64,000 nt of DNA from Melieria omissa (GCA_963971225.1 OZ020267.1:104402392-104466391); one strand, 5' to 3'; positions 23,540-35,616 are shown, counted from the first letter of the stretch. Numbers and translations: made by a program. Notes: generated from the sequence alone by a model not told the origin.

Positions 23540-24570
23540 TGATGTATTAATCATAGCACTGAGACGAGTTATGATCTATTGAGCCCCTACCACCAATGGT
23601 TAGCGAACACCGACTTCATAAAATTTAGTAACTCCAGAGAAATCAGGTGCTTGATGTTCTGTTCCACAAGCCATTACGGGTCCAAGTAACCATTCCTACT
23701 GTTGGGATTCCTGCCAGTTAACCCTTTCGCTATTTTGTTGCCATATGGCAAAATGCTACTTTGTGGTCGTCTGAACCCTCTGTGATTTCAAGAATACATT
23801 TTTTGTTGATCCTTAGAATAGTTTGAAGTTTTAGGAAAAATACGAAATTAATAAACTGAATATTTAAGCTTAAAGAAGAGAAGAATACACGTTTTTTTTA
23901 ATGGTATATCTTGACATAGTAAAGGAAGAAGAAGCAAAAAATTAGATAACTTTTTAATTTGACGGTTTCTTTCAATTCAGATACTTTTTCTTTAATTTTA
24001 GATGAAGTAAATAAAGAACTATTCAAATTTTCGTTACTCATAAAAAGTTGTATGTTTAAGTAATTATTACAACCACAACGATGTGGTTGCTCTCATAGAA
24101 AAACACTATAAAATCCAGGGTCCGAGTATAAAAATTAAAAAATTTCTTATGAAATTTTGCTAATATAACCAAAAAGGAGCCTAAAACGTTAACTTTGAAA
24201 TTTTAACTTTTCCCAGTAAAAATCTGTAGTGAAAGGGTTTACGATTCCTGCGTCACATTGCAGTGTGATATGTCCGAGAGTTTCTTTCATTTTTTCACAG
24301 AGTCTACACATTCTTATCTGTTCTGGACCCAATGTATGTTTGTGTTTCCTCAGCCTGCAGTGCCCAGTAAGAAGCCCCAGTGAAGAAGTGCCCAGTGAGT
24401 TGTCTTAGCAGATCTTTCCTCAGTCTGAGACATTCTTCATTCCATTTGGAGTTGTAAAGGCCAGTTGCATAGATCTTCAGATATGAATTGGGGTTAAATG
24501 CTCGAAATGGAGGTAATAAAATTTCCCAAAAAGCCACATGAACCCACTGTGATAACACAAGACACAATTA
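23540..24570 (-). mobile_element. Degenerate LINE 3' fragment (RNase H/C-terminal region), interrupted
   Basis: On the minus strand, 24570-24240 reads an RT/RNase H tail: RLRKDLLRQLTGHFF then, after a frameshift, CRLCEKMKETLGHITLQCDAG, the Cys-rich block typical of jockey/I-type ORF2 ends. After a 516 bp insertion (23722-24237) the frame seems to resume with SLELLNFMKSVFANHWW near 23620-23570, the usual C-terminal end of such proteins. Stops and frameshifts mark it as dead. Confidence 0.6.
23722..24237. mobile_element. Possible piggyBac-like MITE (516 bp)
   Basis: Inserted in the LINE remnant. The left boundary is TTAA|CCCTTTCGCTA (TTAA at 23718-23721); the right boundary is TAGTGAAAGGG|TTTA (24238-24241). 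The ends form the inverted repeat CCCTTTC(G/A)CTA, and TTAA target duplication with CCC ends is the piggyBac hallmark. The right TTTA would need one substitution. No transposase frame. Confidence 0.5.
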
Positions 24571-25418
24571 GAGATTTTGGAAATTTTTTTAAATTGAGTT
24601 TCAAAGAGATTTAGCTGAAAGGAAAGTTCGAAATCTTAGTCTCACAGCACATACCATCAAAAATTTGTGTTGTACTGAGTTGAATATTTACAGATGGATT
24701 GAACTTTCATTTAACATATTCCTCGAAATAAGTAAAACAAACATTTTGTATATTTCTCCATACATATTTAATATATCATATCATACATATTTACAACACA
24801 ACTGTCAATTCAATTTGGTTATCTACATTATGGAAACATACCACTTCCTCTTTAGGTCTCAATCGTAGATTTAGTGCAGAGCCGTGAGATAAAATTTGTC
24901 CTCCTTAGCATCGGAACGGTTGTACACTTCCCTTGAAAGTTCTGCTTGTATAAAGTATAAAAAACCTAACATAAAACCTGAAAAACTTGTGAAAACCAAG
25001 CACCTCGACTTCTATAATGCTTCCAACTCAACTTCTCACAATTTCGTTGTTCCACTTCTTGCAGAAACTGCAGCCCGTACGTTAAAAATAACTTAACGTC
25101 TCACCAAATCTTCAAAAAGAAAAAAAAATCAAAAACTAGGTTTCTTTAACACGTGTACTCATTTATTCCAATACTAATTGAAAAACTTTCTTATAAATAA
25201 TTGAACAACAAAGCGCTTTCTTAAGTTAGCAGCGACTCTAATTGTATGCGAAGAGCAAAAGGTATATCTGTGTTTGTTAAATTTGGTTAACATTATAACA
25301 TTCAATTACTATAAATCTAACTAATCATTTTAACTTATTAAACAATCACACAAATACAGAAATTAATTGCACAGCTCCATCTAATCCCTGTTCTGTGAAT
25401 CGCCTGTAATCCCCTGCT
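24571..25418. other. Intergenic, includes 3' UTR of the ANCE paralog
   Basis: The minus-strand 3' UTR of the ANCE paralog should start at 25418. An AATAAA signal on the minus strand lies at 25167-25162, about 250 bp past the stop. Nothing else recognised. Confidence 0.45.
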
Positions 25419-27764
25419 TTAAGAAGCAACACATTCTGTAAGGAGGAACAAAGCAGCTTAGTAAAGCTTTAAGACAACAGCAAACACACGACTACTAACT
25501 GTCAGAGACGGTCCAACCAATGGGTATATCCAACCTCTTATTCTCCGCCTCCAGCCAGACGCGCAGTGGCTCGAAATATTCAGCAATTGCTTTACCGGTC
25601 ATGGTGCGTTCGCCGGTAAATGCTTCCAGTGCATCGTGCCAAGGTTTCGATGCACCCAGCGACAGCATGTTGCTGTTGAAAACAACAAAATACAATTAAC
25701 ATTAACACTTACAATTAAATTCATTCAGTTGAGCTCATCAAACGTGTGCAGTGCACTCACTGGAAGGCTTTGCCCGCCTCAATGTTGCCATAGATGTCAC
25801 AATTGTCCAAAGGTAGTTCAGGATTGGAGGCATCGTACTGACCAGCCTTAATGCAGGCCGATTTGTATAATTGAAATTTAATAATGGTGGAAACCAGATA
25901 TCTGAAAAGAAGGATTCATATGCAAAATTCTTCTATATGCAAAATTAAGCAATACAAAGTAGAAGCTTTTTTGCTGTTACTTTCCACTCACCTTAAGCAC
26001 TCAATATCGGCAGAGATGTGATATTTGGCCGGTGCATCGAAATCTTTCTCAGTGCGCACCACTGGTGGCTCAATGCCCGAATACTCCTCTCGCAGCTTCC
26101 AGAAGGCACAATTCCAATTGGATTTATCAATCTGGCCACGAAACAAGGCCCAGCGATATTTTTCAATTGAGAGAGCAAATGGAAGGAACACAATCTCGTT
26201 GAGCGCCTAAAAATAGCCAGAAATCAAACACATACGAAATTTAATTACTCAATTAAATATATGAAACAAGTATTCGTTACCAACGTGAAGAGCCGATTTA
26301 TGCGCAATTGTTCTTCCCACTCGTAGTCTTCCAGCAAGCCAACACGTTTCAAATGTTTTGGCGTTGACACGGACAATGACAGCACATCGCCAACTGCTTC
26401 ATGGAAACCGGGATTGGCGCTATTGCGATAGAGATATGGCAAATGCTGATACTGCAGGTAGTATTGTATGTGACCGAGCTCGTGGTGCACTGTAAAGAAT
26501 TGATCCTGTGTGACGCGTGTGCATTGCTTGATGCGCACATCGTTCACCCCAAAAAAATCCCAAGCACTGGCATCACAAATCATATCCCGACCATTTTGCG
26601 GTTTCTGCAAAATACTTTTGTTCCAGAATTCTCTGTAACAAAAAAAGGATAAATGTAAAACTGCCCAACAAAATATTTATGAGTAAACTTACTGTGGCAA
26701 TTTGATCAAATTCATGGAAGTAAAGAAGTCATCACCCATTTGGAACATCTTTTTGGGTGTGTATCCCTGATTTAACATTTCGAAATTAACCAAATACAAT
26801 GACATGTGGCGGTATGGTCCATTGTCGCCAATGGCAGACCATTCTTCTGCCCACAAATTGCCCAGCAGATGCATGGGAATGGGGCCTGTCGCGGAGACCA
26901 CCTCATCGCCGTAGTACTTTCGCAGTCGATAGCGCACGTAGCCGTGCACCTGCAGATACAGTGGACGCAGTTCTTTGACAATATTTTCCACTTGCTGTTC
27001 CATCGTTTCGTCCTCATACTCGTCCAACCACAGTTCAGCGCCCGAAGTGAAATCTGCAAATCAGTACAGAGAATGCCAATGAAATATGATCTCCATGCAG
27101 CTGTTTGCACAATTCACTATTTAATTTGGCAGCTTTTGTGTTCAGCTCCACATAGCGTTCGAATGAGCTGCGCACTGCTGTGCCGGCCTTATCGTAGAAT
27201 TCGCGCCAGTAGTGGGCCAACACTTCCGGATCCTGACTCATTGCCATAATTTCGCCAATGTACGAATCGGCCGACAAGTCACAATATTCCTTTTCGTTGA
27301 ATTTGCACAACTTCACCTGGACATAGTTCGATTCCATATTGGACACAACATTCAAATAATCAGCATAATCCGATTCGGACAAGGCGGAATAACCCAATTT
27401 CGAAAGCATTTTAAATTGACGCCTCAAGTCCGTCGACTGGTACGAGCGCCAATTGAATTTCTGAATATCCTTCGACACTTCCTTCATGTATTTGGCCAAC
27501 TCGGCGGATATTTTATTCTTCTTGCGTTTGGTTTCTTCGTTGAGATTAGTTTCATAGTTCCAGAGCGCTTCAACATAGATTTTGTTGCGTTTAGCCAACT
27601 CGTTGTTGAGATGTTTCAAGTATTTAGCGGCGACAATTTCCTCTTGAGCAGCGACTTGTGTGAGCTGTAAGACAAGAAAACAAGGGTTAGTGTTGTAGAG
27701 TTTGAATGTTTGTTGGTTTATTTACCGCAAATGTGGCCCACAGTGTTACAGCCAACAATTTCAT
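25419..27764 (-). CDS. ANCE paralog (duplicated ACE) with altered substrate pocket, 614 aa
   Basis: Eight exons: 27764-27726, 27664-27118, 27053-26693, 26632-26281, 26206-25992, 25901-25761, 25672-25500, 25435-25419; the 1845 nt frame closes and all introns are GT-AG. A signal peptide ([13 protein letters not shown]...) predicts secretion. It belongs to peptidase family M2, which removes C-terminal dipeptides. Zinc ligands are intact: HELGH at 366-370 and Glu394 in GFHEAVGD. Three conserved residues that grip the substrate C-terminal part have changed relative to the neighbouring Ance: Gln to Glu in NLWAE (265), His to Asp in CDASAWDF (336), and Tyr to Cys in IECLRY (503), equivalent to Gln281, His353 and Tyr520 of human testis ACE. 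Lys494, His496 and Tyr506 remain. Intron positions equal those of Ance, and exons 5-8 plus parts of introns are very similar to it, showing tandem duplication. A TATA promoter lies at ~28.02 kb. Confidence 0.92.
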
Positions 27765-27989
27765 ATTGTGTGTGCTTTTGCTGAATTAATTTAGGTTTAA
27801 AGGTTTAAAAGAATTTAACTACAATGCAAATATAAATTTATAAAATTAATTTGCCAATTGCAGTTAGCAGATCTTGTTTCCATTACAGCCAAAAAAAAAA
27901 TTAAAAAATTTGTTTCTTTTTTCTCTCCAAATAACGTCGAACCTTGCAGCTGTTTGCAGTTATGAACCAGACGAACACTTTGCAATAAC

Positions 27990-28023
27990 TGCCAAAGGTC
28001 TGGAAATAGTTGGCACTTTTATA
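27990..28023 (-). promoter_or_regulatory. TATA/Inr core promoter of the ANCE paralog
   Basis: On the minus strand TATAAAA spans 28023-28017, and GCAGTT, close to the arthropod initiator TCAGTT, puts the likely start A at 27990, 33 bp downstream. The resulting 5' UTR of about 225 bp leads to the ATG at 27764 without needing an intron. Confidence 0.65.
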
Positions 28024-28361
28024 CCAAACGATGGTTAGATGAAACCGTCTATGCGTCAACCAGATGCTGAGCTGATAAATTTTGTTCGTTCGCGCAAGTG
28101 TACAATAAATGAAATGTAATCAAGAAGCTTATATGTAGAAATCTGTATGCTCCTCGATTGCAGTTTATGAGTCAATGAAATATATTTGAAACTGATTTTC
28201 TTTTTGTATTGGAACTTTAATACTGTTCTCAAGTAAGTATTGTAAATAGTTTTACACAAAGTTTAAGGACATTTCTAGTGAATGTTTGATATGGAAGAAA
28301 ATATATAAAATTTAAAGCCACAGTTAAAGTTTAAACATCTATTGACATGCTGATGATGTGC

Positions 28362-30690
28362 TTATGATGCAACACATTCTGTAAATAAAAATTAAAAAAA
28401 TGTTTAAATCAATACTTCTCACAACAACAATTTGAGTGCTTACTGTCAGAAGTGGTCCAACCAATGTGTACTTTGTTCTTCTTATTCTCCGCCTCCAGCC
28501 AGACGCGCAGTGGCTCGAAATATTCAGCAATTGCTTTGCCAGTCATGGTGCGTTCGCCGTTGAATGCTTGCAGTGCATCGGGCCAGGGCTTGGACGCACC
28601 CAACGACAGCATGTTGCTATTGAAAAGAACAAAATACAATCAAATTCATACAATTCATTCAGTTGAGCTCATCAAAAGTGTGCAGTGCACTCACTGGAAA
28701 GCTTTGCCCGCCTCAATGCTGCCATAGATATCACAATTGTCCAAAGGTAGCTCAGGATTGGAGGCATCGTACTGACCAGCCTTAATGCAGGCCGATTTGT
28801 AGAATTGAAATTGAATAATGAATGAAACCAGATATCTGCAAACAAGGATTCAAATGCAAAATTAAGCAATACAAAGTAGGAGCTTCTTTCTGCTGTTACT
28901 ATCCACTCACCTTAAGTACTCAACATCCGCGGAGACGTGATACTTGGCCGGTGCATCGAAATCTTTCTCAGTGCGCACCACTGGTGGCTCAATGCCCGAA
29001 TACTCCTCTCGCAGCTTCCAGAAGGCACAATTCCAATTGGATTTGTCCACCTGGCCACGGAACAAGGCCCAGCGATATTTGTCCATTGTGAAAGCAAAAG
29101 GCAGGAAAACAATCTTATCCAGTGCCTGAAAATAAACACAAATCAAATATGTATAAATTAAAAATCAATCTATTATATAAACTAATCTCATTACCGTCAA
29201 GAAAAGCTGATTGATGCGCGCCTCATCATCGCGCTCGTAGTTCTTCAGCAAGCCCACACGTTCCAAATGCTTTGGCGTGGACACGGACAATGACAGCACA
29301 TCGCCAACTGCCTCATGGAAACCGGGATTGGCGCCAGTGCGATAGACAAATGGCAAATGCTGATACTGCAGGTAGTATTGTATGTGACCGAGCTCGTGGT
29401 GCACTGTAAAGAATTGATCCTGTGTGACGCGTGTGCATTGCTTGATGCGCACATCGTCCACCACATAAAAGTCCCAAGCACTGGCATGACATATCAGATC
29501 ACGACCGTCGTTCGGTTTCTCCAAAATACTCTTGTCCCAGAAGTCTCTACAAAATTGAAAGATGTACCTAAGACTATCCAACTTAATATTTGGTGTGATT
29601 GAACTCACTGTGGCAGTTTGGTCAAATTCATGGATTGGAAGAAATCATCGCCCATTTGGAACATCTTTTTGGGCGTGTATCCCTGGCGTTCCATTTCGGA
29701 GGTAACATCCACCAAAGGCTTGTCGGGAAATGGTGAGACAATGTCGGCAATGTCCGACCATTGTTGTGCCCACATATTGCCCAGCAGATGCATGGGAATG
29801 GGGCCCTTCTTGGAGACCACCTTGTCGCCGTAGTATTGTCGCAGCCGATGGCGCACGTAGCCGTGTATCTGCTGATACAGCGGACGCAATTCATCGAATA
29901 TATCCTCCAATTGTTGTTCCATTGTTTCGTCCTCATACTCGTCCAACCACAGTTCAGCGCCCGAAGTGAAATCTGCAAAACAATGTCAGTTAATAATAAT
30001 TTCCCTTAGCATTTTTAGCACAACTCACTGTTCAATTTGGCAGCCTTTGTGTTCAGCTCCACATAGCGTTCGAATGAGCTACGCACTGCAGTGCCAGCCT
30101 TATCGTAGAATTCGCGCCAGTAGTGGGCCAACTCTTCCGGATCACGACTCTTGGTGATGATCTCTTCGATGTCCGGATCCAGCGACAAGTCGCACTTGTT
30201 CAGGTCGTTGAAGTCGCACACCTTCACCTTGGCAAAGTTCGATTCCATGGCAGACATGACTTCCAAATAATCAGCATAGTCCGATTCGGGCAAAGCGGCA
30301 TAGCCCAACTTCGAGAGCATCTTGAACTGACGCTTCAAATCGTCCGACTGGTACGAGTGCCAATTGAATTTCTGTATGTCCTTCGACACTTCCTTCATGT
30401 ACTTGGCCAGTGCGGCGGATATTTCGTTCTTTTTGCGATCGTTCTCATCGTTAATATTTGAGGCATAGTTCCAGGAGGCTTCGGTTTCGATGTTGGTGCG
30501 CTTGGCAATCTCTTTGTTGAGATTTTGTAGATATTCGGCGGCGGTAATCTCCTCCTTGACAGCGGCCCTGGCAACCTAAAACACACAAATGCAAAGCAAA
30601 TGTAAATCAATTCGAAATTGTTGGTTGGTTTGGTGTAGTTTCAATGCTTACCGCTGCTGTGGCCAGCAATGTCAGCAGTAATAGTTTCAT
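28362..30690 (-). CDS. Ance: Angiotensin-converting enzyme, secreted single-domain (Ance), 615 aa
   Basis: Eight coding exons: 30690-30652, 30575-30029, 29972-29609, 29546-29195, 29125-28911, 28835-28695, 28616-28444, 28378-28362; 1848 nt with stop, all GT-AG. The short last exon gives the ending KCVAS. The product is a zinc dipeptidyl carboxypeptidase (M2 family) acting outside the cell on peptides such as hormones and tachykinin-like substrates. Residues 1-17 or so form a signal peptide and there is no membrane anchor. HELGH is at 367-371 and the third ligand is Glu395. Substrate-binding Gln265, His337, Lys495, His497, Tyr504 and Tyr507 are all present. Length and residue numbers match Drosophila AnCE as I recall it, making this the ortholog. 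NFTS at 196-199 is an N-glycosylation site across the exon 2/3 junction. A good 3' splice site (AAATTTCAG) lies 15-20 bp before the ATG, so a non-coding exon precedes it, probably 35582-35528. An ATTAAA signal lies at 28221-28216. Confidence 0.94.
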
Positions 30691-32699
30691 TTTTCTTGTG
30701 GTTTAACTGAAATTTTCAACAGAAATTAGAAAGAAGACAATTTTTTTTTTTAAACCAAATAATAAAGTGTTTTGATTGAAAACAAGTTTGTGAGATGGAA
30801 AGTTTAGTGAAGTTTTGAAATGCAACACAGAGTCGGCTTGTTGATAGTATGGATGGAATTTATTATCGATTGATTTAATGTGGCTTTGCTGATTGTTGTT
30901 GCCTAAGCCGCAGCTTATTGAACTCATAGCAAATATTGTTGATGTTGTGTACTTTTGTAACAAAATCTAAAAAGCAAGCTGAACCCAACGGAGTGTGCGC
31001 CCAGCATTTTAATTCTCCAATAATTTAAGCCGCAAGCCGGGCAGTGAAACATTACTCATTCTAAACACGCGCCAAGTGAGACGGAAATAAAAACAACAAT
31101 AAAAACATTTTATGACTTTCAATGCTATTGATTGCAGGTAGCACTAACCGGTTAAAAAGTTCATTGATATGAAAAACAAAAACTTCAAAGAATTACTAAA
31201 AAGGATAGAAAAAAAAAATAGATGAAATAAAATAGATAATAGATGAATAATAATAAATAGATAAATAATTTGAGATCTCTAAAATGAAATTGAAATATAA
31301 TGAGTTCTATGAATTCAATATTCGAGTGAATTTCAACTTTGCATTTCTGCCGCCCACCAATCATACAACTTGCTGTTAAAATATAACCACACTTTTTCAG
31401 ACCCATAATTTTTAACTCTAAAACTTATAAATCAAAATATTTACAGCTTTTCGTTGGCGTTTTTTTTTTCGAAGAAACGATGATAAGATTGGTTTTAATT
31501 ATTACTTGTAAATAAATTTGTTGAACTACACGCACACATACACACATTCACATATACACACAAATCTTAGTGCAGCGCACTTTCACAGCCTACAAAACTA
31601 ATCCAAGTGCTATGGGCAACAACAAAGACAACGACCTGAACGATTACTATAAGATTTATGAAGGAACATTGTGAAGCGTTGTTTTCTGGGCATAGGCCAA
31701 CAAAGTAGTAGCAGCAACTGCTGGCTGAGTGCTAAGTAAAGAGTCTAGTGATAAGTTGCAACGTTTGTTGGTATTGTTGGTGTTTGAATGTGATAATGAA
31801 AGTTTTATTTCCATTCTTTTGCTTATTTACAATCACTCAACTATGCCGCAAGTGAAAGATATGGTCGCGCCATAAGTGTGCAGTAGCGCTTATCAATCGG
31901 CGACTTCGCCACATTATCAGAAAGTAGAAATCAATAAAATTTAATTAACAAGATATTGCGATATGAAAAACTCAAGTGGAAAGGTGAAGGGTCTAAAATA
32001 TCAAGGAAACTACCATATAATGAGCAAGCAATTACATGGATCGAGGGGGTACTTGTAGACTATGGAAGCCAATTGTTAGGATTAAACGATTCCATTTTCC
32101 TCATCTAAAGCAATTTTTGGGCTGTTTGATAAAAGCAGTTCATGCAATGTCCGCATTTAGTTTATTTCGAAGCACATTGCAATGCAGCATTCGTAAGTGC
32201 AATTAGTTTTTAATAGTGGAAATTTTATTTACAAATTGAAATTACAGTAACGAAACAAATTATCCCACAAGTGCTCAACTAGAACGTCATTAATGACATT
32301 TGTTCCAGCGTGTTTTGAATGAAACGAGTTTTTTTGGCACTTCCAAGGCGAATTGATACAGCTGATAGCGTAAGGGCAACAACAAAATTGCAATGAATTT
32401 TGTTTTTGTTTTCTGGGTTTAGATTGTAAAAATCAGCCAATCAGAACAAAGCTTGCTTTTTTCATTTTTAAACTGTCACAGTTTTACACGGGCATTTTGA
32501 CAATCTAGACCTTTTCCACCACAAAAAATCAATTCGGCTCATTCAACGAGGTCACCTGTATTGATTCGCCTTGGCCACTTCCAACAAATTAGTTGCTTAC
32601 GTTATAAGTCAATTCATTCACCTCATGACTTGGCATGCAATAAAACATCTAAACAAATTTTAAATATTAAAAACCAAATCAATTTTCATATTCCTTGCA

Positions 32700-34560
32700 A
32701 TCATATACAAAGTTGAAGTTGAATTACAATAAACTAAAATATATTAATTAAATAACAAATAAAATATCATAAATATAGTAAAAAGTATAAGAAAACAATA
32801 TAAATCATAAAACAAGCAAAAAATATTAAAAATATATATAATACAAATTAATTTCAATACAAGAAATGAGAAACTAAAGATTTTTTGTTTATATTCCAAT
32901 AATGTTTCAACAAAACAGAATAAATACAAAGCATTAAAAATTAACAAACAATTACAAATTTGATTGCATTTTTTGTGAAAAGATTTTTTGCTTACAGGAA
33001 AAATGTTTTAACAAAACAGAAAAAATCAAAAAATTTTATCAAAAAAAGAAAAATTTTTAACAAACAATTAAAAATTTCATATTTTTTTTTTTTTTTAATA
33101 TGTAAATTGTTAGTTTTTCCAAATGTATATGAAATAATTTAATTACAGTCGTGTCTGGGTATAGTGAACGCCCTATATAGTGAACACCTCGATAAAGTGA
33201 ACACCCAAATTTTTACATCAAGCCTCTAAATATAAAAAAAATTTTCAAGCAAAAAACAAAAAGTGTATTTTGAGCAAATAAAACGAGTTTTTGAACAAAA
33301 ATGTTGACCTTGATATAGTGAACAACCTCAATACAGTGAACAAGCCTTGCAATAATTAGTTCACTATATCCAGCCACCACTGTATAAATTAAATAAATTT
33401 TAAAATGAAAACTAAGTTAATTTTTAAAATAAAATTTTTTGAAAAAAAAAATTTATAACAAAGGAGAAAAACAAAACATTTATACAATTAACAACAAATT
33501 TAATAATAAATAAATTGAATTTTTTGGTTTACAAGAAATATATAAATCAGAAATAATATATATGAAATCAATTACAATCGAAAGAATAATTAATATCGTT
33601 AATTTCTTTTACAAGCTTTCTTCAATTGAGTTCAATTTCTTTTTTACAAAACATTTAAAATTAATAAAAACAAAATGAGAATTTCATTAAATTTTACTGT
33701 TTACAAAAAAGTTAAAAACAAATATGTATACATAACATATATAAAACATATATAAAAACAAAAAAAAATATAATAAATATACTCAAGAAATTTTATTACA
33801 AAACAGAACAAATACAAAATATTAACAATTAATACGAAAAAAAATTGAAATTTTATTGACTTCTTAAAAAATTTTAACAAAAAAAGAACAAATTTTAACA
33901 AATTTAATTAAATTACATTGTTTCTTTGCAAAACATATGTAAATAGTTTGTTTTTCCAAATGTATACGAAATAAATAATCATAACAAATATAATAAATAA
34001 TCATAAATAACAATAAAATTTTAATATGAGAACTAAGTAAATTTTTAAAATAAAATGTTTTGAATAAAAAAATTTTATAACAAAGGAGAAAAACAAAAAA
34101 CAAAACATTAAACAAATTAACAACAAATTTAATAATAAATCGAATTTTTTGGTTTAGAAGAAATATATAAATAATTCATTTGTCCAAATGTAAACAAAAT
34201 AATTAAATCAAAAATAATATATAATCAATTACAATCGAAAGAATAATAAATATTTTTAATTTCTTTTACAAGCTTTCTTCAATTGAGTTCAATTTCTTTT
34301 TTTACAAAACATTTAAAATTAATAAAAACAAAATGGGAATTTCATTGGATTTTACTGTTTACAAAAAAGTTAAAAACAAATATATATATAAAAACAAAAA
34401 AAATATAATAAATATACTCAAGAAATTTTATTACAAAACAGAACAAATACAAAATATTAACAATTAATACGAAAAAAAATTGAAATTTTATTGACTTCTT
34501 AAGAAATATGTAAATTGTGCATTTTTCCAAACGTATAAAACCAATGAAAAATCTTATTTA
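32700..34560. repeat. AT-rich tandem segmental duplication
   Basis: About 470 bp at 33404-33870 is repeated at 34033-34500: ACAAAGGAGAAAAACAAAAC, CTTTCTTCAATTGAGTTCAA, ATACTCAAGAAATTTTATTA and many words between occur in the same order, offset by about 600-650 bp. A more diverged third copy (with CAACAAAACAGAATAAATAC and TTTTTCCAAATGTATATGAA) covers about 32750-33145. Confidence 0.8.
33146..33382. mobile_element. pogo/Tc1-type MITE (237 bp)
   Basis: Inverted ends CAGTCGTGTCTGGGTATAGT (left) and CAGTGGTGGCTGGATATAGT (right, reversed), flanked by TA (33144-33145 and 33383-33384). TATAGTGAACA-like words are repeated inside both ends. It has no coding capacity. The paralogous repeat copies at about 33.96 and 34.2 kb lack the insertion, giving an approximate empty site. 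Confidence 0.83.
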
Positions 34561-35527
34561 CAATTAACCAAAACTATTTTAGCAAACAGATTGTAGTTGT
34601 CGCAATAGAAAATTAAATAAAATTAAAAAAATTCATTGACTTATTTTTCTATAAAAACCCTAAAAATTATAAAAATTTCTTAAATTAAAACAAATCGAAA
34701 ACCAAATGTTTACATGTTTACATAAAAAATTAAAAGAAAAATTCTTTGTTGTTACAGGAATTTATTTCTAAAAAAAAAGTTTAAAAGAGATATATATACA
34801 AGAAAGTATAGAAAATATATATATAACATACAATATATATTATATATATAAATATTACAAAAAATTTCAATTATATTAATTATTTATTTAACAAGAAATT
34901 TTTACTTTACTAAGAGATTTTATTATTCAATTTATAAATTGTATTCTTTTTTTTTAATATTTATAAAGCAATATAAGAAAAATTTATGGAAAAATTTGAA
35001 CATTAAAGTTCAAAATCAAAAGCATTTAAATTAAATTTTTTTAAACTAGTTACAAACACATTGAATACAAAAAACTTTAAAATACCACAACAGTCTCCAT
35101 AGTTCCAACAGTTCATTATGCCATTTTTCATTACCTAACTTTATTTTTTATTATTTTTGTGCACACACTAAAAACCAATCAAAACATTTTATCGCCAGTT
35201 TGATGATACAAGGAAATTTGAAAATAAATTGAGCAAAAAATTATATTGTAACAAAATTAAATTGAACTTATTGAATTGCATTAAATTGAGGCAATTGACA
35301 TTTGACTGCACAAGCGGATCAAGAACGTTCATTGATCGTTTTAATTACTATTCAAACCAGTAACCGGCCACGAATGACTGCGTTGTATTTGGTCACTTCA
35401 CAAAAACAAAAATTACAAAACAAATAAATTCGCACGTGAATTGAATGGAATTGTAGCTTATTAACAAATTTTTCTCATTACGTTCAAAATAATGTAGAGA
35501 AATCACAGAGCTGGACAGCCAACTCAC

Positions 35528-35582
35528 CTTAAACACAAAAATTCTTGAACTCGCGCGCGCGTTCGATTGCTGCACGCCAACT
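35528..35582 (-). other. Probable non-coding first exon of Ance
   Basis: From the predicted initiator A at 35582 to the donor AAG|GTGAGT (exon end 35528). It contains a run of alternating GCGC. No ATG-led frame of note. Assignment to Ance rests on strand, the acceptor just upstream of the Ance ATG and the lack of another recipient gene. Confidence 0.55.
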
Positions 35583-35616
35583 GAAAATGTTCAATCGGCA
35601 AACTGTGGCTTTTATA
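35583..35616 (-). promoter_or_regulatory. TATA/Inr core promoter, probably of Ance
   Basis: On the minus strand TATAAAA spans 35616-35610 and TCAGTT, the arthropod initiator consensus, spans 35584-35579 with its A at 35582. The TATA T lies 34 bp upstream, an ideal distance. The next ~180 bp upstream (35620-35800) is markedly GC-richer than its surroundings and carries GAGAG words. Confidence 0.7.

Larger units (their letters stand above)
30691..35527 (-). other. Probable 5' UTR intron of Ance
   Basis: The interval runs from the acceptor just upstream of the Ance ATG to the donor GTGAGT at 35527. It is AT-rich without coding sequence. It holds a diverged tandem duplication (about 33.4-34.5 kb) and a small pogo-type MITE. 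Linking the two splice sites into one intron is inference. Confidence 0.55.

Noticed and set aside
27212..27670. Plus-strand frame of 152 residues over the ANCE paralog
   Set aside because: Antisense shadow of exon 2, which has clear ACE homology and splice sites.
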